Shown one piece after another: positions 27,818 through 36,688 of a stretch of 36,696 bases of DNA. The first letter of the stretch is position 1; every line of letters starts with the position of its first letter. This DNA comes from Candidatus Poribacteria bacterium. GTDB lineage: Bacteria > Poribacteria > WGA-4E > WGA-3G. The stretch lies in NCBI GenBank assembly GCA_022825665.1, contig JAJDWI010000096.1:1-36696 (forward strand), given 5' to 3'. The notes under the pieces were generated by a model. The model was not told the origin of the DNA, did not search any database, and saw nothing but the letters and a program-made list of their open reading frames with translations. A program made the position numbers and the translations under genes.

Positions 27818-30181
27818 ATGAATAACAAAGACGAAACCACTCAACGACCCTCTGGACTTTCCGGAGAGTCTGCACTTGCTATTATAAGTGTGGCTCTTGC
27901 TGCCCTCTGGATTGCATTTGCATATTACAATAGCGGGCGAACCGATGTAGATAACAATCAGATACTGTTATTGCATCCGCTTGTGCCAATTGCCTTAATA
28001 ATACTGCTTATCCGAATACACCGATGGGTCGGCATAAAGTTTGTCGTTCACCTTGAGGTTATAATGATCGGTCTCTGGCTTTTTGTCAGGATGTTAGGTG
28101 TCTTTATGCCTTTTATCCTCGGTTTCGGATTTGCCTACCTATTAAGGTTTCTATGGCGTGCTCTACCATTCAAGAGATATTATCAACGTGTGATTGCAAC
28201 TGTACTAATAGTTCTTGTCTGTAGTGGTGTGCTTGTTGTAACGAGCATTGCAGTTGGTAGACAAGTTGGACAGATGACAGCGGGATTACAGAAGTTTTTC
28301 CACGAATCAATACTACCCTTAATTGGTGGTGACGAAATGATTGCGTTCACTGTTGACGCATCTGGAGATAATGAGTTATTTTTCCTTGCTACTAATCACG
28401 GTATGTACTATTTAGAAGAAGATAGTGATGCAGAACAAGATGAAGAAAAAATGAAAAGGAAGGGAATTACTAATGGAGAACTTCTCGGAAAGCAAATTCA
28501 ACACATATCAGTTGGAAAAGAATTAATCTTCGCTGTTGCAGAAAATGGACTATATCAATGCAATAAGCCAGTAGTAGTTATAGACAAAGAAACAAAGGAG
28601 CCTAAAGTTGAACTACCTGAGGATTTTAAATGGAAAAAAATAAAGACAAGGTTTTTTGATAACCAAACAATTCAGGCAATTAACGCACCGTCTTGGGATC
28701 CAACCTTAATTTATGTTGGAACAAATAAAGGTCTCTATGAAAGTAAAGATGAATGGCAAGAATGGACAAAAATAAAATTGGATGAAGTTGGAGATAGGAA
28801 TATTGTCAGCATCAGTACAATTGAGAGATTTGAGGATAACCCTAAAGATAGTGTCATACATAATCGTATAAATAGGTTTATCTATGTAGCGAGTAAAATT
28901 ACGAGAGAACAGTGGAAAGAATTGCAAAAAGACCAACAATCAGACACAAAGGTTGGTATTTTTCTTGATAATTTACATAATGGAAACACAGGACAATCGT
29001 CAACAACAACGGAGAATGGAGAACAGGTTAATTCTGATAGTGAGGAAAAGAAGAATGAAATAGTAACGCAAGTACATAGTTTACGATTGACTCCTATTGG
29101 AGAGTGGCAAAGTATCAATCCTAAAGACGATTCTATTCCAGACATACAAGTATTGATAGTTACTGATAAGAATACAAGTAGAGGGGTTACCCAACTTTAT
29201 GCTGGCTCATCAAACGGGGGATTTGAAAAAGAACCTATTGAGACCGGTACGTGGAAAGATCTTCCAGATTCAACTCGACTTCCGCTATCTGTCACTCACT
29301 TTGTTTCAGTAAATTCAGGATTATATGCTGGAGATTTAAGTATTATCCATCACAATCCAAAAGATACATCAACGTGGAATACGTTTATAACTCAGAAGGA
29401 AGGCTTAGTACGATATATTGATGACCCATTTGTAAAACAGTTTCAGGAATATGTGACAGAGAAAATACCTGGATGGACACAAAGTGGTGGTGCACTTGTT
29501 AGATGGTTGTCTGGGTTAGCGGGATCAATTGCCTTTCAGTTCGGTGGATTTATTGCAACAATATCACTTGCTTTTATTGTATTTGTTTATGCGAGTCAGG
29601 GTTTCAATAAATATAAACGTAGTTTCATAAACTTAGTGCCAGAAAGCCATCGTGATACTGCTTTGGCATATCTACGAGAGATTGATAGGAATATGCATCA
29701 GTTTCTTAAAGGACAGTTCATAGTAATTCTTATTATTACAATTCTCTCCTGTATTGTCTACCACCTTGTTGGAGTGCCATTTGCCCTTCTCGTGGGTATC
29801 TTAGCAGGACTCTGTAATGCTATACCGACTTTCGGACCATTCATAGGCGGTGGATTTGCATTTATTGCTATGTTAATGGGTCTCGCTGCCGGTGAATTCA
29901 GTGTTGACCTTGAATTTCTCATCCGTTGTGTTTTTGTTTTAGGTGCCATCCTCGGTATTCAAGCAATAGACAACTCACTAATTTCACCGAAAGTTATGAG
30001 TGAGGCTGTTGATGTTGACCCATTACTGATAATGTTTGCTGTCATAGTCGGGGCATCTATTCTCGGATTCTGGGGTGTGTTACTTGCTATTCCAATTATT
30101 GTTGTGATTAAATCTATAATTACTGTATCACAAGCTGCTGAAAATGGTGAGGACTCATTACCCGCACAGGAGCAAAACTAA
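27818..30181 (+). CDS. AI-2E/PerM family transporter with a large propeller-like insertion
   Basis: 787 residues, about twice the family norm of 350-400. N-terminal membrane helices (about 18-145) and C-terminal helices (about 560-770, including GILAGLCNAIPTFGPFIGGG and IDNSLISPKVMSEAVDVDPL) are typical of the AI-2E (UPF0118) exporter family. About 355 residues (172-527) are inserted in the extracytoplasmic helical region. They contain recurring strand-turn units ending in GxY, e.g. FFLATNHGMYY, IFAVAENGLYQC, LIYVGTNKGLYES, LYAGSSNGGFE with nearby W-x-x-W/K, as in BNR/YCF48-like beta-propellers. Substrate unknown. Its stop overlaps the der start (TAATG), so the two are translationally coupled. 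Confidence 0.88.
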   Translation: MNNKDETTQRPSGLSGESALAIISVALAALWIAFAYYNSGRTDVDNNQILLLHPLVPIALIILLIRIHRWVGIKFVVHLEVIMIGLWLFVRMLGVFMPFILGFGFAYLLRFLWRALPFKRYYQRVIATVLIVLVCSGVLVVTSIAVGRQVGQMTAGLQKFFHESILPLIGGDEMIAFTVDASGDNELFFLATNHGMYYLEEDSDAEQDEEKMKRKGITNGELLGKQIQHISVGKELIFAVAENGLYQCNKPVVVIDKETKEPKVELPEDFKWKKIKTRFFDNQTIQAINAPSWDPTLIYVGTNKGLYESKDEWQEWTKIKLDEVGDRNIVSISTIERFEDNPKDSVIHNRINRFIYVASKITREQWKELQKDQQSDTKVGIFLDNLHNGNTGQSSTTTENGEQVNSDSEEKKNEIVTQVHSLRLTPIGEWQSINPKDDSIPDIQVLIVTDKNTSRGVTQLYAGSSNGGFEKEPIETGTWKDLPDSTRLPLSVTHFVSVNSGLYAGDLSIIHHNPKDTSTWNTFITQKEGLVRYIDDPFVKQFQEYVTEKIPGWTQSGGALVRWLSGLAGSIAFQFGGFIATISLAFIVFVYASQGFNKYKRSFINLVPESHRDTALAYLREIDRNMHQFLKGQFIVILIITILSCIVYHLVGVPFALLVGILAGLCNAIPTFGPFIGGGFAFIAMLMGLAAGEFSVDLEFLIRCVFVLGAILGIQAIDNSLISPKVMSEAVDVDPLLIMFAVIVGASILGFWGVLLAIPIIVVIKSIITVSQAAENGEDSLPAQEQN

Positions 30182-31527
30182 TGTCTGAACAACTTCCAAT
30201 TGTAGCCATTGTCGGCAGACCCAATGTAGGGAAATCATCACTCTTTAATCGCATTACAGCAGATGCACGACCAAGTGGGGAACATCCAAAAAAGTTCGCT
30301 GTGGTCAACGATACACCTGGGGTTACTCGTGATAGAAACTATGCAAATGTAAAGTGGATTGATACTCCATTTACGATTGTAGACACCGGTGGAATGGATG
30401 TTGATCCTGATGATCCACTCATTGATAACGTTCAACTACAGGTTGACGAAGCATTATCTGAGGCAACACTCATACTTTTTGTTGTTGATGTGCGATCCGG
30501 TGTTATGCCCCATGACCTTATTGTTGCGGACAAACTCCGTTCATCGGGTAAACCGCTCATTTTGGTTGCAAATAAAGCTGATAGTGTTAGTCTTGAGATG
30601 GACACGGCAGAATTTTATTCGCTTGGTTTGTCTGAACCTGTTTTGATTTCCTGCGTACAAAACATTGGTATTAGTCACCTACTTGACCAAGTGATAGAAA
30701 GACTTCCTGAGGTAAAAGATACATCGGAAGATGCTTCAGCACCTATCAAAATATCTATTGTTGGTCGTCCTAACGTTGGAAAATCCTCTCTTCTAAATTC
30801 GCTTCTCGGTGAAGAGCGTATGATCGTCGATAACCGTCCCGGCACAACACGGGATGCTGTTAACATCCGATTTGAGTATCAAAATATACCTTTCGAACTT
30901 GTTGACACTGCTGGTATGCGGCGAAAATCCTCTATCAAAGACGATTTAGAAACCGCGACTGTGAGAAGTGCAATCCAAAGTATCCGTCAAAGTGATATTG
31001 CAGCGTTGATCTTAGATGTAACACAAGAAGTAGCACAACAAGATAAAACAATTGCGAGTTTTATCGCACGGAATGGAAAGGCATCTGTGTTGGTCTTAAA
31101 TAAGTGGGATCTTGTTGATAAGGATAATGAAACACATGCTGAATATATGGAACAAATAACAGCACAAGTTCCACAACTTGATTATGTGCCTCGAATCTTT
31201 GTCTCAGCCTTAACTGGACAGCGTGTGTCAAAAATCCTTGATGTTTCCCTTGAGGTATACCGTGAGTATTGCACACGCATTCCAACACCTGAATTGAATG
31301 AATTGCTCTTGGAATTGCGTACAACACATCCACCACCACGTGTCAGAGGCACACGTCCAGCACTGAAATATATCACGCAAGTAGAAACACGACCGCCAAC
31401 TTTTCTTATTTTTGGTAGGAATACACACAGAATTCGTCCTCCGTATACTGCTTACTTAGTAAATAATCTCCGAAGTGAATTCGGTTTTCATGGCACACCA
31501 ATTCGCATCTTTTATCGGAGAAATTAA
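30181..31527 (+). CDS. der: GTPase Der (EngA), ribosome assembly
   Basis: 448 residues with two tandem GTPase domains and a KH-like C-terminus, the arrangement unique to Der, which acts in 50S subunit maturation. First domain: GRPNVGKS (12-19), DTPGVTRDR, DTGG, NKAD (131-134). Second: GRPNVGKS (195-202), PGTTRDA, DTAG, NKWD (307-310). The C-terminal KH-like domain ends PIRIFYRRN. Between the first P loop and switch I the segment ADARPSGEHPKKFAVVND is about 9 residues longer than usual. The ATG overlaps the preceding stop by one base, so der is translated from the AI-2E transporter message. Confidence 0.97.
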   Translation: MSEQLPIVAIVGRPNVGKSSLFNRITADARPSGEHPKKFAVVNDTPGVTRDRNYANVKWIDTPFTIVDTGGMDVDPDDPLIDNVQLQVDEALSEATLILFVVDVRSGVMPHDLIVADKLRSSGKPLILVANKADSVSLEMDTAEFYSLGLSEPVLISCVQNIGISHLLDQVIERLPEVKDTSEDASAPIKISIVGRPNVGKSSLLNSLLGEERMIVDNRPGTTRDAVNIRFEYQNIPFELVDTAGMRRKSSIKDDLETATVRSAIQSIRQSDIAALILDVTQEVAQQDKTIASFIARNGKASVLVLNKWDLVDKDNETHAEYMEQITAQVPQLDYVPRIFVSALTGQRVSKILDVSLEVYREYCTRIPTPELNELLLELRTTHPPPRVRGTRPALKYITQVETRPPTFLIFGRNTHRIRPPYTAYLVNNLRSEFGFHGTPIRIFYRRN

Positions 31528-31595
31528 GTGAATGTTTTCCACTTAACAATGTGTTGGTATCTGTAACACTCAACTGCAATCATTCTCCAACACAT
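31524..31595. other. Two nested-adjacent inverted repeats after der
   Basis: TTAAGTG (31524-31530) and CACTTAA (31540-31546) form a 7-bp stem overlapping the der stop, and ATGTGTTGG (31549-31557) pairs with CCAACACAT (31587-31595), a perfect 9-bp stem over a 29-base loop. Neither has a T run, so they are weak terminator candidates; the second ends 17 bases before the next start and could affect its translation. Confidence 0.35.
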
Positions 31596-31612
31596 AACAG
31601 ATGAGGCAATTC

Positions 31613-32587
31613 ATGGCAGCCCCAAAGATATTTATTACCCGTCCAATTCCCGATCCTGTTCTCGTTCAAATACAAGCTGAATGTGATGTTGACATGTGGC
31701 ATACCAGTGCTATTCTGCCGCCAATCGCAGAAAAGATTCCACCACTTGATGGATTGATGACTTACGGACATGAGCTTGTTACTGCTGAGATGTTTGATAC
31801 CTCACCGAATCTAAAAGTTGTGTCTGTCGTTGGTGTTGGATATGACCATGTGGATGAAGATGCAGCCAGAGAACGTGGTATTGCACTTGGACATACACCC
31901 GGTGTGCTTAGTGATACTACTGCTGATATGACGTGGGCACTTCTACTCGCTGCTGCTCGGAATGTCGTTCCAGCATATAACCACGTGCAAGTTGAAAAGC
32001 AGTGGCGTTACTATGATCCAAATATCCTATGGGGTTATGATGTGCATCACGCTACGATTGGGATTGTTGGAATGGGACGTATTGGCTGTGCAGTCGCGAA
32101 ACGCGCATTGGGATTTGATATGAATGTCCTTTATTACAAACGAAATCGTAGACTCGATTGGGAAGAGGAACTTGGAATTGAATATGCAGAACTTGAACAT
32201 ATCCTCAAAGTTTCGGACTTTGTAACCCTCCATGTTCCTTTGACAGAAGAGACAACACACATGATTAGTAAAGCAGAATTTGAATTGATGAAACCCACTG
32301 CAATTCTTGTTAACATTGCCAGAGGTCCTGTTGTTGATCACGATGCGCTGTATGAAGCACTTAAGGATGGACAGATTGCTGGTGCTGCACTTGATGTAAC
32401 CGAACCTGAACCGATCAACACAGATCATCCACTTCTTGATTTAGATAACCTGCTGATTGCACCACATCTGGGTAGTGCGACAATTCAAACGCGTATGAAA
32501 ATGGCGACAATGGCAATGGAGAATTTGTTTGCTGGGTTGAATGGGGAACGGTTGCCTTACGGTGTTGTGCAGCCACCTGAATTATAA
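31613..32587 (+). CDS. D-isomer-specific 2-hydroxyacid dehydrogenase (glyoxylate/hydroxypyruvate reductase-like)
   Basis: 324 residues from ATG 31613, chosen because GAGG lies 6 bases upstream; ATG 31601 would add four residues. NAD(P)-dependent reduction of a 2-keto acid or the reverse. Rossmann motif GMGRIGCAVAKRA at about 153, catalytic Arg in NIARGPVVD (R237), Glu in ALDVTEPEP (E264 or E266) and His in APHLGSAT (H285). It is close to the GyaR/GhrB-type glyoxylate and hydroxypyruvate reductases, but substrate specificity cannot be read reliably. It is followed by the ATPase gene after 33 bases on the same strand. Confidence 0.9.
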   Translation: MAAPKIFITRPIPDPVLVQIQAECDVDMWHTSAILPPIAEKIPPLDGLMTYGHELVTAEMFDTSPNLKVVSVVGVGYDHVDEDAARERGIALGHTPGVLSDTTADMTWALLLAAARNVVPAYNHVQVEKQWRYYDPNILWGYDVHHATIGIVGMGRIGCAVAKRALGFDMNVLYYKRNRRLDWEEELGIEYAELEHILKVSDFVTLHVPLTEETTHMISKAEFELMKPTAILVNIARGPVVDHDALYEALKDGQIAGAALDVTEPEPINTDHPLLDLDNLLIAPHLGSATIQTRMKMATMAMENLFAGLNGERLPYGVVQPPEL

Positions 32588-32620
32588 AATCCTTCTTAGA
32601 TTAGTAGGAGTTCGACTGAC

Positions 32621-33940
32621 ATGTTGGAAAAGAATATAACAGGCATCACCAAGATAGCAGTTAAGGGATTCAAATCAATTGCGGAAGAGTGCGAAATTGA
32701 AATCCGTCCGTTGACAATCCTTGCTGGTGCAAACAGTTCTGGAAAATCAAGTATCATGCAGCCGTTGTTAATGCTTAAGCAAACATTAGAGGCACCGTAT
32801 GATCCTGGACCGTTATTGATTGATGGACCTAACGTGCAATTTACTGAGATTTCGCAATTTTTGTCCAGGTTAAACTACAAGAAAAGTACAGACCGTTTTA
32901 AAATTGGAATTGGCACAAGTATATCAAACTTTCCTCATTTAGTGGAAATAACTTTCATGAAAGGTGCGGACGGAATTGAGATTGTTGAAATGACAAGTGA
33001 AGGAAGAACAGAAGATGACTCATCGGTGTTTCCTGAACATCTTACCTTATTTCCTGAGATGACACCTGAAGCAATCAAAGCACTAACGGATCAATATATG
33101 ATTTTCAGGATTGCGAATATTAATGGGGTAAAACGTTCACGGTGTTTTTTACGTTTAGCATCCCAAGGAGATTTTAATCCCTTAAACCTTGATACTACTG
33201 TTAAACTTATCAGCGATCCCGAGTCCGATATTCTTCGAACTATCCATCTTCCAGGATTACGCGACACTCCTGAACACATATACGTACAGTCAAGTACAGG
33301 CACTCGTTACCCAGGAACGTTCGAAGATTATGCAGCAAGTGTTATTCATGAATGGCAAGAAACGGAGGATGAAAGTCTAAATTCGGTTACAAATGCACTA
33401 CGTACACTTGAATTGACAGGAAAAGTTGCTACTAAAAAAATCGGTGATGTTGGTATTGAAGTGCAAGTTAGTCGACTTCCGCACTTTAGAAGTGATAAAA
33501 CAGATATGGTCAACATCACCGATGTTGGATTAGGTGTATCTCAGGTCCTTCCTGTCTTAGTTGCACTGATTGCAGCAGAACCGGGACAGTTGGTCTATAT
33601 TGAACAGCCAGAGCTGCACCTTCATCCAAATGCACAAGTAAAATTAGCACAAGTGTTAGCGGACGCAGCGAAACGTGGTGTGCGTGTCGTTGCAGAAACA
33701 CATAGTTCTTTGCTACTTTTGGGGATTCAAACACTTGTCGCAGAAGGAAAACTCTCTCCAGAATTGGTGAAACTGCACTGGTTTTCACGTAATGAAGAAG
33801 GAATTACCGAAGTTGATAGCGTTGATTTAGATGAAGTGGGAAGATACGGTGAGTGGTCAATAGATTTTGATGATGTCAGTCTCAATGCACAGAGTCGTTA
33901 TATAAAGGCATCTCGATCGCGTTTCATTGAAGGGACATAA
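32621..33940 (+). CDS. OLD/ABC-like AAA ATPase (AAA_15/AAA_21 type)
   Basis: 439 residues. N-terminal KIAVKGFKSI strand leads to Walker A GANSSGKSS (36-44, K42). An insert of about 240 residues of mixed strands and helices follows, then the signature-like DVGLGVSQVLPV, Walker B LVYIEQPELHLHP (E328, E331) and the switch His in VVAETHSS (H361). This is the single-protein arrangement of SMC/Rad50-like ATPases in OLD and related systems; there is no C-terminal TOPRIM nuclease, so an effector would have to come from a partner. The partner is likely the gene 6 bases downstream. GGAG lies 11 bases upstream of ATG 32621. A defence or toxin-control role is inference from the gene pairing. Confidence 0.85.
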   Translation: MLEKNITGITKIAVKGFKSIAEECEIEIRPLTILAGANSSGKSSIMQPLLMLKQTLEAPYDPGPLLIDGPNVQFTEISQFLSRLNYKKSTDRFKIGIGTSISNFPHLVEITFMKGADGIEIVEMTSEGRTEDDSSVFPEHLTLFPEMTPEAIKALTDQYMIFRIANINGVKRSRCFLRLASQGDFNPLNLDTTVKLISDPESDILRTIHLPGLRDTPEHIYVQSSTGTRYPGTFEDYAASVIHEWQETEDESLNSVTNALRTLELTGKVATKKIGDVGIEVQVSRLPHFRSDKTDMVNITDVGLGVSQVLPVLVALIAAEPGQLVYIEQPELHLHPNAQVKLAQVLADAAKRGVRVVAETHSSLLLLGIQTLVAEGKLSPELVKLHWFSRNEEGITEVDSVDLDEVGRYGEWSIDFDDVSLNAQSRYIKASRSRFIEGT

Positions 33941-33946
33941 TATAAT

Positions 33947-34495
33947 ATGCGTTCAAAGGATATGAAACAAATCGTGGTGAATGCCTCTGTCGCAAAAGCT
34001 GCAGGAGGAAAAGATGCTACTGCGTCTGTATCAATCAATTGCACTGAATTTCTTGAAACCTTTCGTGACAATACACCTAATCATTTAGTGATGACGTTAG
34101 AGTTGTCTGAGGAATGGGATGAACACCAATCAAATTTTGCGGCTGCATGGTTAGCAAACATGATTGCCACAAAGAGATTCCATTATATCGTTTCTCTACA
34201 AGATAGAACTTTGTATGAAGAAATTGTAACAATAGCAAACCAAGAAAAAGACATTAATGCGATGTTAAAAGATCTACACCTTCTTCAAGCAGCATTAGAA
34301 ACAGACAAGACTGTTATTTCACTTGATGAAACCGTTCGGATACTTTTTGCACAAACCTCACAAAGTGTTGGTGAGATACGGGAGATTATTTGGGTAAATC
34401 CTGACCGCAAAGAAGAAGAACAACCAATTACTTGGCTAAAAAATGGTGCACCCCCTGAAACACATCGTCAACTTGTTAACTATCTTACACAATAG
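33947..34495 (+). CDS. PIN-like domain protein, partner of the ATPase
   Basis: 182 residues from ATG 33947 (GGGA 11 bases upstream); ATG 33962 is an alternative. Layout resembles a PIN-like RNase domain: first strand QIVVNASVAKAAG, then EEWDEHQSNFA (E55/E56), KDLHLLQAAL (D109) and VISLDETVR (D127), followed by REIIWVNPD and a C-terminal WLKNGAPPE. The first acidic residue of PIN proteins is normally Asp in the form (V/I)DAS; here it is Asn (N12). This may weaken or abolish nuclease activity. Family assignment is from pattern recognition alone. Only 6 bases separate it from the ATPase, so the two form one operon and probably one complex. Confidence 0.6.
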   Translation: MRSKDMKQIVVNASVAKAAGGKDATASVSINCTEFLETFRDNTPNHLVMTLELSEEWDEHQSNFAAAWLANMIATKRFHYIVSLQDRTLYEEIVTIANQEKDINAMLKDLHLLQAALETDKTVISLDETVRILFAQTSQSVGEIREIIWVNPDRKEEEQPITWLKNGAPPETHRQLVNYLTQ

Positions 34496-34499
34496 TTGA

Positions 34500-35372
34500 T
34501 TATCCCCGCCAAGATGTATCAATGCTGGTATATCCGTGCGTATATTTATGAAGGTGCGGGGGTAAGTCTGCTAAGAATTGTTTGCCTATATCTGGAATCT
34601 CCCATGGAATATCTATGTGATGATTTCTACGACGGAAACCGATCGCACAGGACAACCGAATCTCGTCAATCTGGTTTGGGAATGCTCCATGATATGTCCG
34701 ATGCGCGAATACAATCATATCACCAGGATTCGTAAAAAGCGGAACACAACCAGGTATATCGAAGCCTGCGTAAGCCTTTGCTTCTCCACCTTCTTTGTAA
34801 AATGAACGTTTGTCAGCGGTGAGTTTGAAACCTTCTGGTCCCTCCCAGTTTTCAACATGCGAATCTTCAATCACACATAAACCACCGTGTTCAGGACGCG
34901 ATCCAGTGATGTAAAACCATTTACCTGAAGGCCACATACCTCTGTTCAGCACGTCCCCAGAATTTTTTGGTGCATCCTGCGAAAATCCACACCAATCTGT
35001 ATGCCACGCAACTGGATGTGAACCCGGCATGCGAATTATTGCAGCAGATCTGTGAACAGTCAATTCATCTGACCCAATAAGGTGTTGATGGATTTTCATA
35101 AATGGTTCATATTCAAGAAGTTCCCACGCGCCTGCTCCGGATTCTATCCAAGCATGTCGTGTTCGACTTTGTCCCTGTTCCAATTCTCTGTTTGGATCAG
35201 TGCCATCAAATACTGCTTGTTTCAGAGTATCAACAATGTCTGGTGGTAAGACATCTTTGATAATTGCAAAACCGTGTGTTTCCAAACAATCAGACATCTG
35301 TTCTAATTGATCTGTTTCAAATTCATAGGTGTAACTGAGTTTTGGCTTTTGAATCTGTAAATAGTGTTCCAT
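34500..35372 (-). CDS. Phytanoyl-CoA dioxygenase (PhyH) family protein
   Basis: 290 residues. Non-haem Fe(II)/2-oxoglutarate-dependent oxygenase fold. The facial triad is H124 and D126 in WHTDWCG plus a distal His in HRTYHGAFPN (H228 most likely), with R239 in EIRLS as the 2-oxoglutarate anchor. Family members hydroxylate diverse small molecules, so the substrate cannot be named. Its stop is 4 bases from the stop of the convergent PIN-like gene. It is divergent from a second PhyH-type gene, with about 200 bases between the starts. Confidence 0.88.
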   Translation of the reverse strand: MEHYLQIQKPKLSYTYEFETDQLEQMSDCLETHGFAIIKDVLPPDIVDTLKQAVFDGTDPNRELEQGQSRTRHAWIESGAGAWELLEYEPFMKIHQHLIGSDELTVHRSAAIIRMPGSHPVAWHTDWCGFSQDAPKNSGDVLNRGMWPSGKWFYITGSRPEHGGLCVIEDSHVENWEGPEGFKLTADKRSFYKEGGEAKAYAGFDIPGCVPLFTNPGDMIVFAHRTYHGAFPNQIDEIRLSCAIGFRRRNHHIDIPWEIPDIGKQFLADLPPHLHKYTHGYTSIDTSWRG

Positions 35373-35453
35373 TGTGAATATCCGTATAGTATTTTTGTGA
35401 AATTCTATTGTACGGACATTATCATGTCAACGGAATTTATTGTTGTTATCCTA

Positions 35454-35482
35454 TTGCACAAATTGTAGACTTTTGTTAAAAT
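35454..35482 (+). promoter_or_regulatory. Candidate sigma-70 type promoter for the second PhyH gene
   Basis: TTGCAC (35454-35459), a 17-base spacer and TAAAAT (35477-35482) match the -35/-10 layout with a weak -35 (3 of 6) and a good -10 (5 of 6), placed about 90 bases before the start codon in the divergent gap. Confidence 0.35.
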
Positions 35483-35571
35483 GCTAATTCAAAATCATAA
35501 CATTAAGCATCGGAAGTGGAAGAACTAATACAGTCTATTCCATAAAACACAATAATTATCGGAGGAAAAGA

Positions 35572-36474
35572 ATGGCTGAAACCGTATTTGTAGGAGATCA
35601 TGAAGTTACATTTCCAGGACCACATCTCGGTGTTTTGCGGGATTGCAATGAAGTGCTGGACTCCGCAGAAGGATTGCATCAACAGATAGCTGAGGATGGG
35701 TATTTGCTTGCACGCGGTCTAATTGACAAAGATAAGGTGGTGGCTGCACGACGCGCTATACTTGAATATGCTGAGGGAAACGGAAAAGATGAGGTATTTA
35801 AACCCGGAACTGAAATGATGGATGCCATTGCTGGACCGGGTAGTCCGGGACGAACAATGGGTGCACCTGATGTTACACATCATCCAGACGTATTGTCAGT
35901 TTTGGAAGGTGATGAACTCTTTACATTCTTCCGAAACTTCTTTGGTGGGGAGACCCGAACTTTTGATTACAAATGGCTTCGGTTCGTTCGTCCTGATGGG
36001 TGGTCTGGTCCACATTTTGATTTTGTCTATATGGGTAGAGGCTCCAAGCAGTTGCATACTTGCTGGATACCTTTTGGGGATGTACCTGCGACTATGGGAA
36101 CACTTACTGTTCTTGTCGGTTCACACAAATTGGATAGCTTTGCACCAGTGCGTAATACCTATGGAAGAACAGATGTAGACAAAGACGGTACCCCGGGACA
36201 TTTCGGACGCGATCCTATGGAAATCAGTGAGAAATACGGCGGTGAATGGCAGACAGCAGATTTTGAGATGGGTGATATTATCGTATTCACAATGCACACG
36301 ATGCACACATCTACCAAGAATCTATCCAATCGGTGGCGCATCAGTTGTGACATCCGCTTCCAACCAGCAGAACATCCAATTGATGAACGGTGGGTAGGGA
36401 AGAACCCTATTTCGCACACTGGAGGTCAGAAGATTTCGTTTGAGGAAGCAAAGAAACAGTGGGGATTGGAATAG
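35572..36474 (+). CDS. Phytanoyl-CoA dioxygenase (PhyH) family protein
   Basis: 300 residues. Fe(II)/2-oxoglutarate-dependent oxygenase fold with H148 and D150 in SGPHFDFVYM and a distal His in MHTMHTSTKN (H245 preferred, H242 possible), then R254/R256 in NRWRISCDIRF for 2-oxoglutarate. CWIPFGDVPATMGTLTVLVGSHK is the standard core strand pair, here carrying the substrate-side loops. It differs from the divergent PhyH protein in length and sequence, so it is not a recent duplicate. GGAGG 7 bases before ATG 35572 gives a strong start. Substrate unknown. Confidence 0.88.
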   Translation: MAETVFVGDHEVTFPGPHLGVLRDCNEVLDSAEGLHQQIAEDGYLLARGLIDKDKVVAARRAILEYAEGNGKDEVFKPGTEMMDAIAGPGSPGRTMGAPDVTHHPDVLSVLEGDELFTFFRNFFGGETRTFDYKWLRFVRPDGWSGPHFDFVYMGRGSKQLHTCWIPFGDVPATMGTLTVLVGSHKLDSFAPVRNTYGRTDVDKDGTPGHFGRDPMEISEKYGGEWQTADFEMGDIIVFTMHTMHTSTKNLSNRWRISCDIRFQPAEHPIDERWVGKNPISHTGGQKISFEEAKKQWGLE

Positions 36475-36571
36475 AAGATCAATGATGATGTGGTAGCAAA
36501 TTACATGGATAATGCCAATTCTAATATATAAACCACATTTTGAGGCACTAATGCTAAACTTAATGTAAGAG

Positions 36572-36587
36572 GCGCAATGAATTGCGC
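36572..36587. repeat. Short palindrome GCGCAAT-GA-ATTGCGC
   Basis: Perfect 7-bp inverted repeat (36572-36578 and 36581-36587) in the non-coding tail of the window, inside a GC-richer patch than its surroundings. It looks like a dispersed extragenic palindrome; copy number cannot be checked here. Confidence 0.45.
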
Positions 36588-36673
36588 GACTACGAACGCG
36601 TTTTCTCCTTAAATTGACGCTAATGGGTGTTGCTTTTCTCGCTTCGACCTACAGACTATGTGTGAGCATGCGG

Positions 36674-36688
36674 GCGAGGAAACCTCGC
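36674..36688. repeat. Short palindrome GCGAGG-AAA-CCTCGC
   Basis: Perfect 6-bp inverted repeat at 36674-36679 and 36683-36688 with loop AAA, at the very end of the window. It is likely part of the same type of dispersed palindromic repeat as the one 90 bases upstream and may continue beyond the window. The rest of 36475-36696 holds no gene. Confidence 0.45.
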
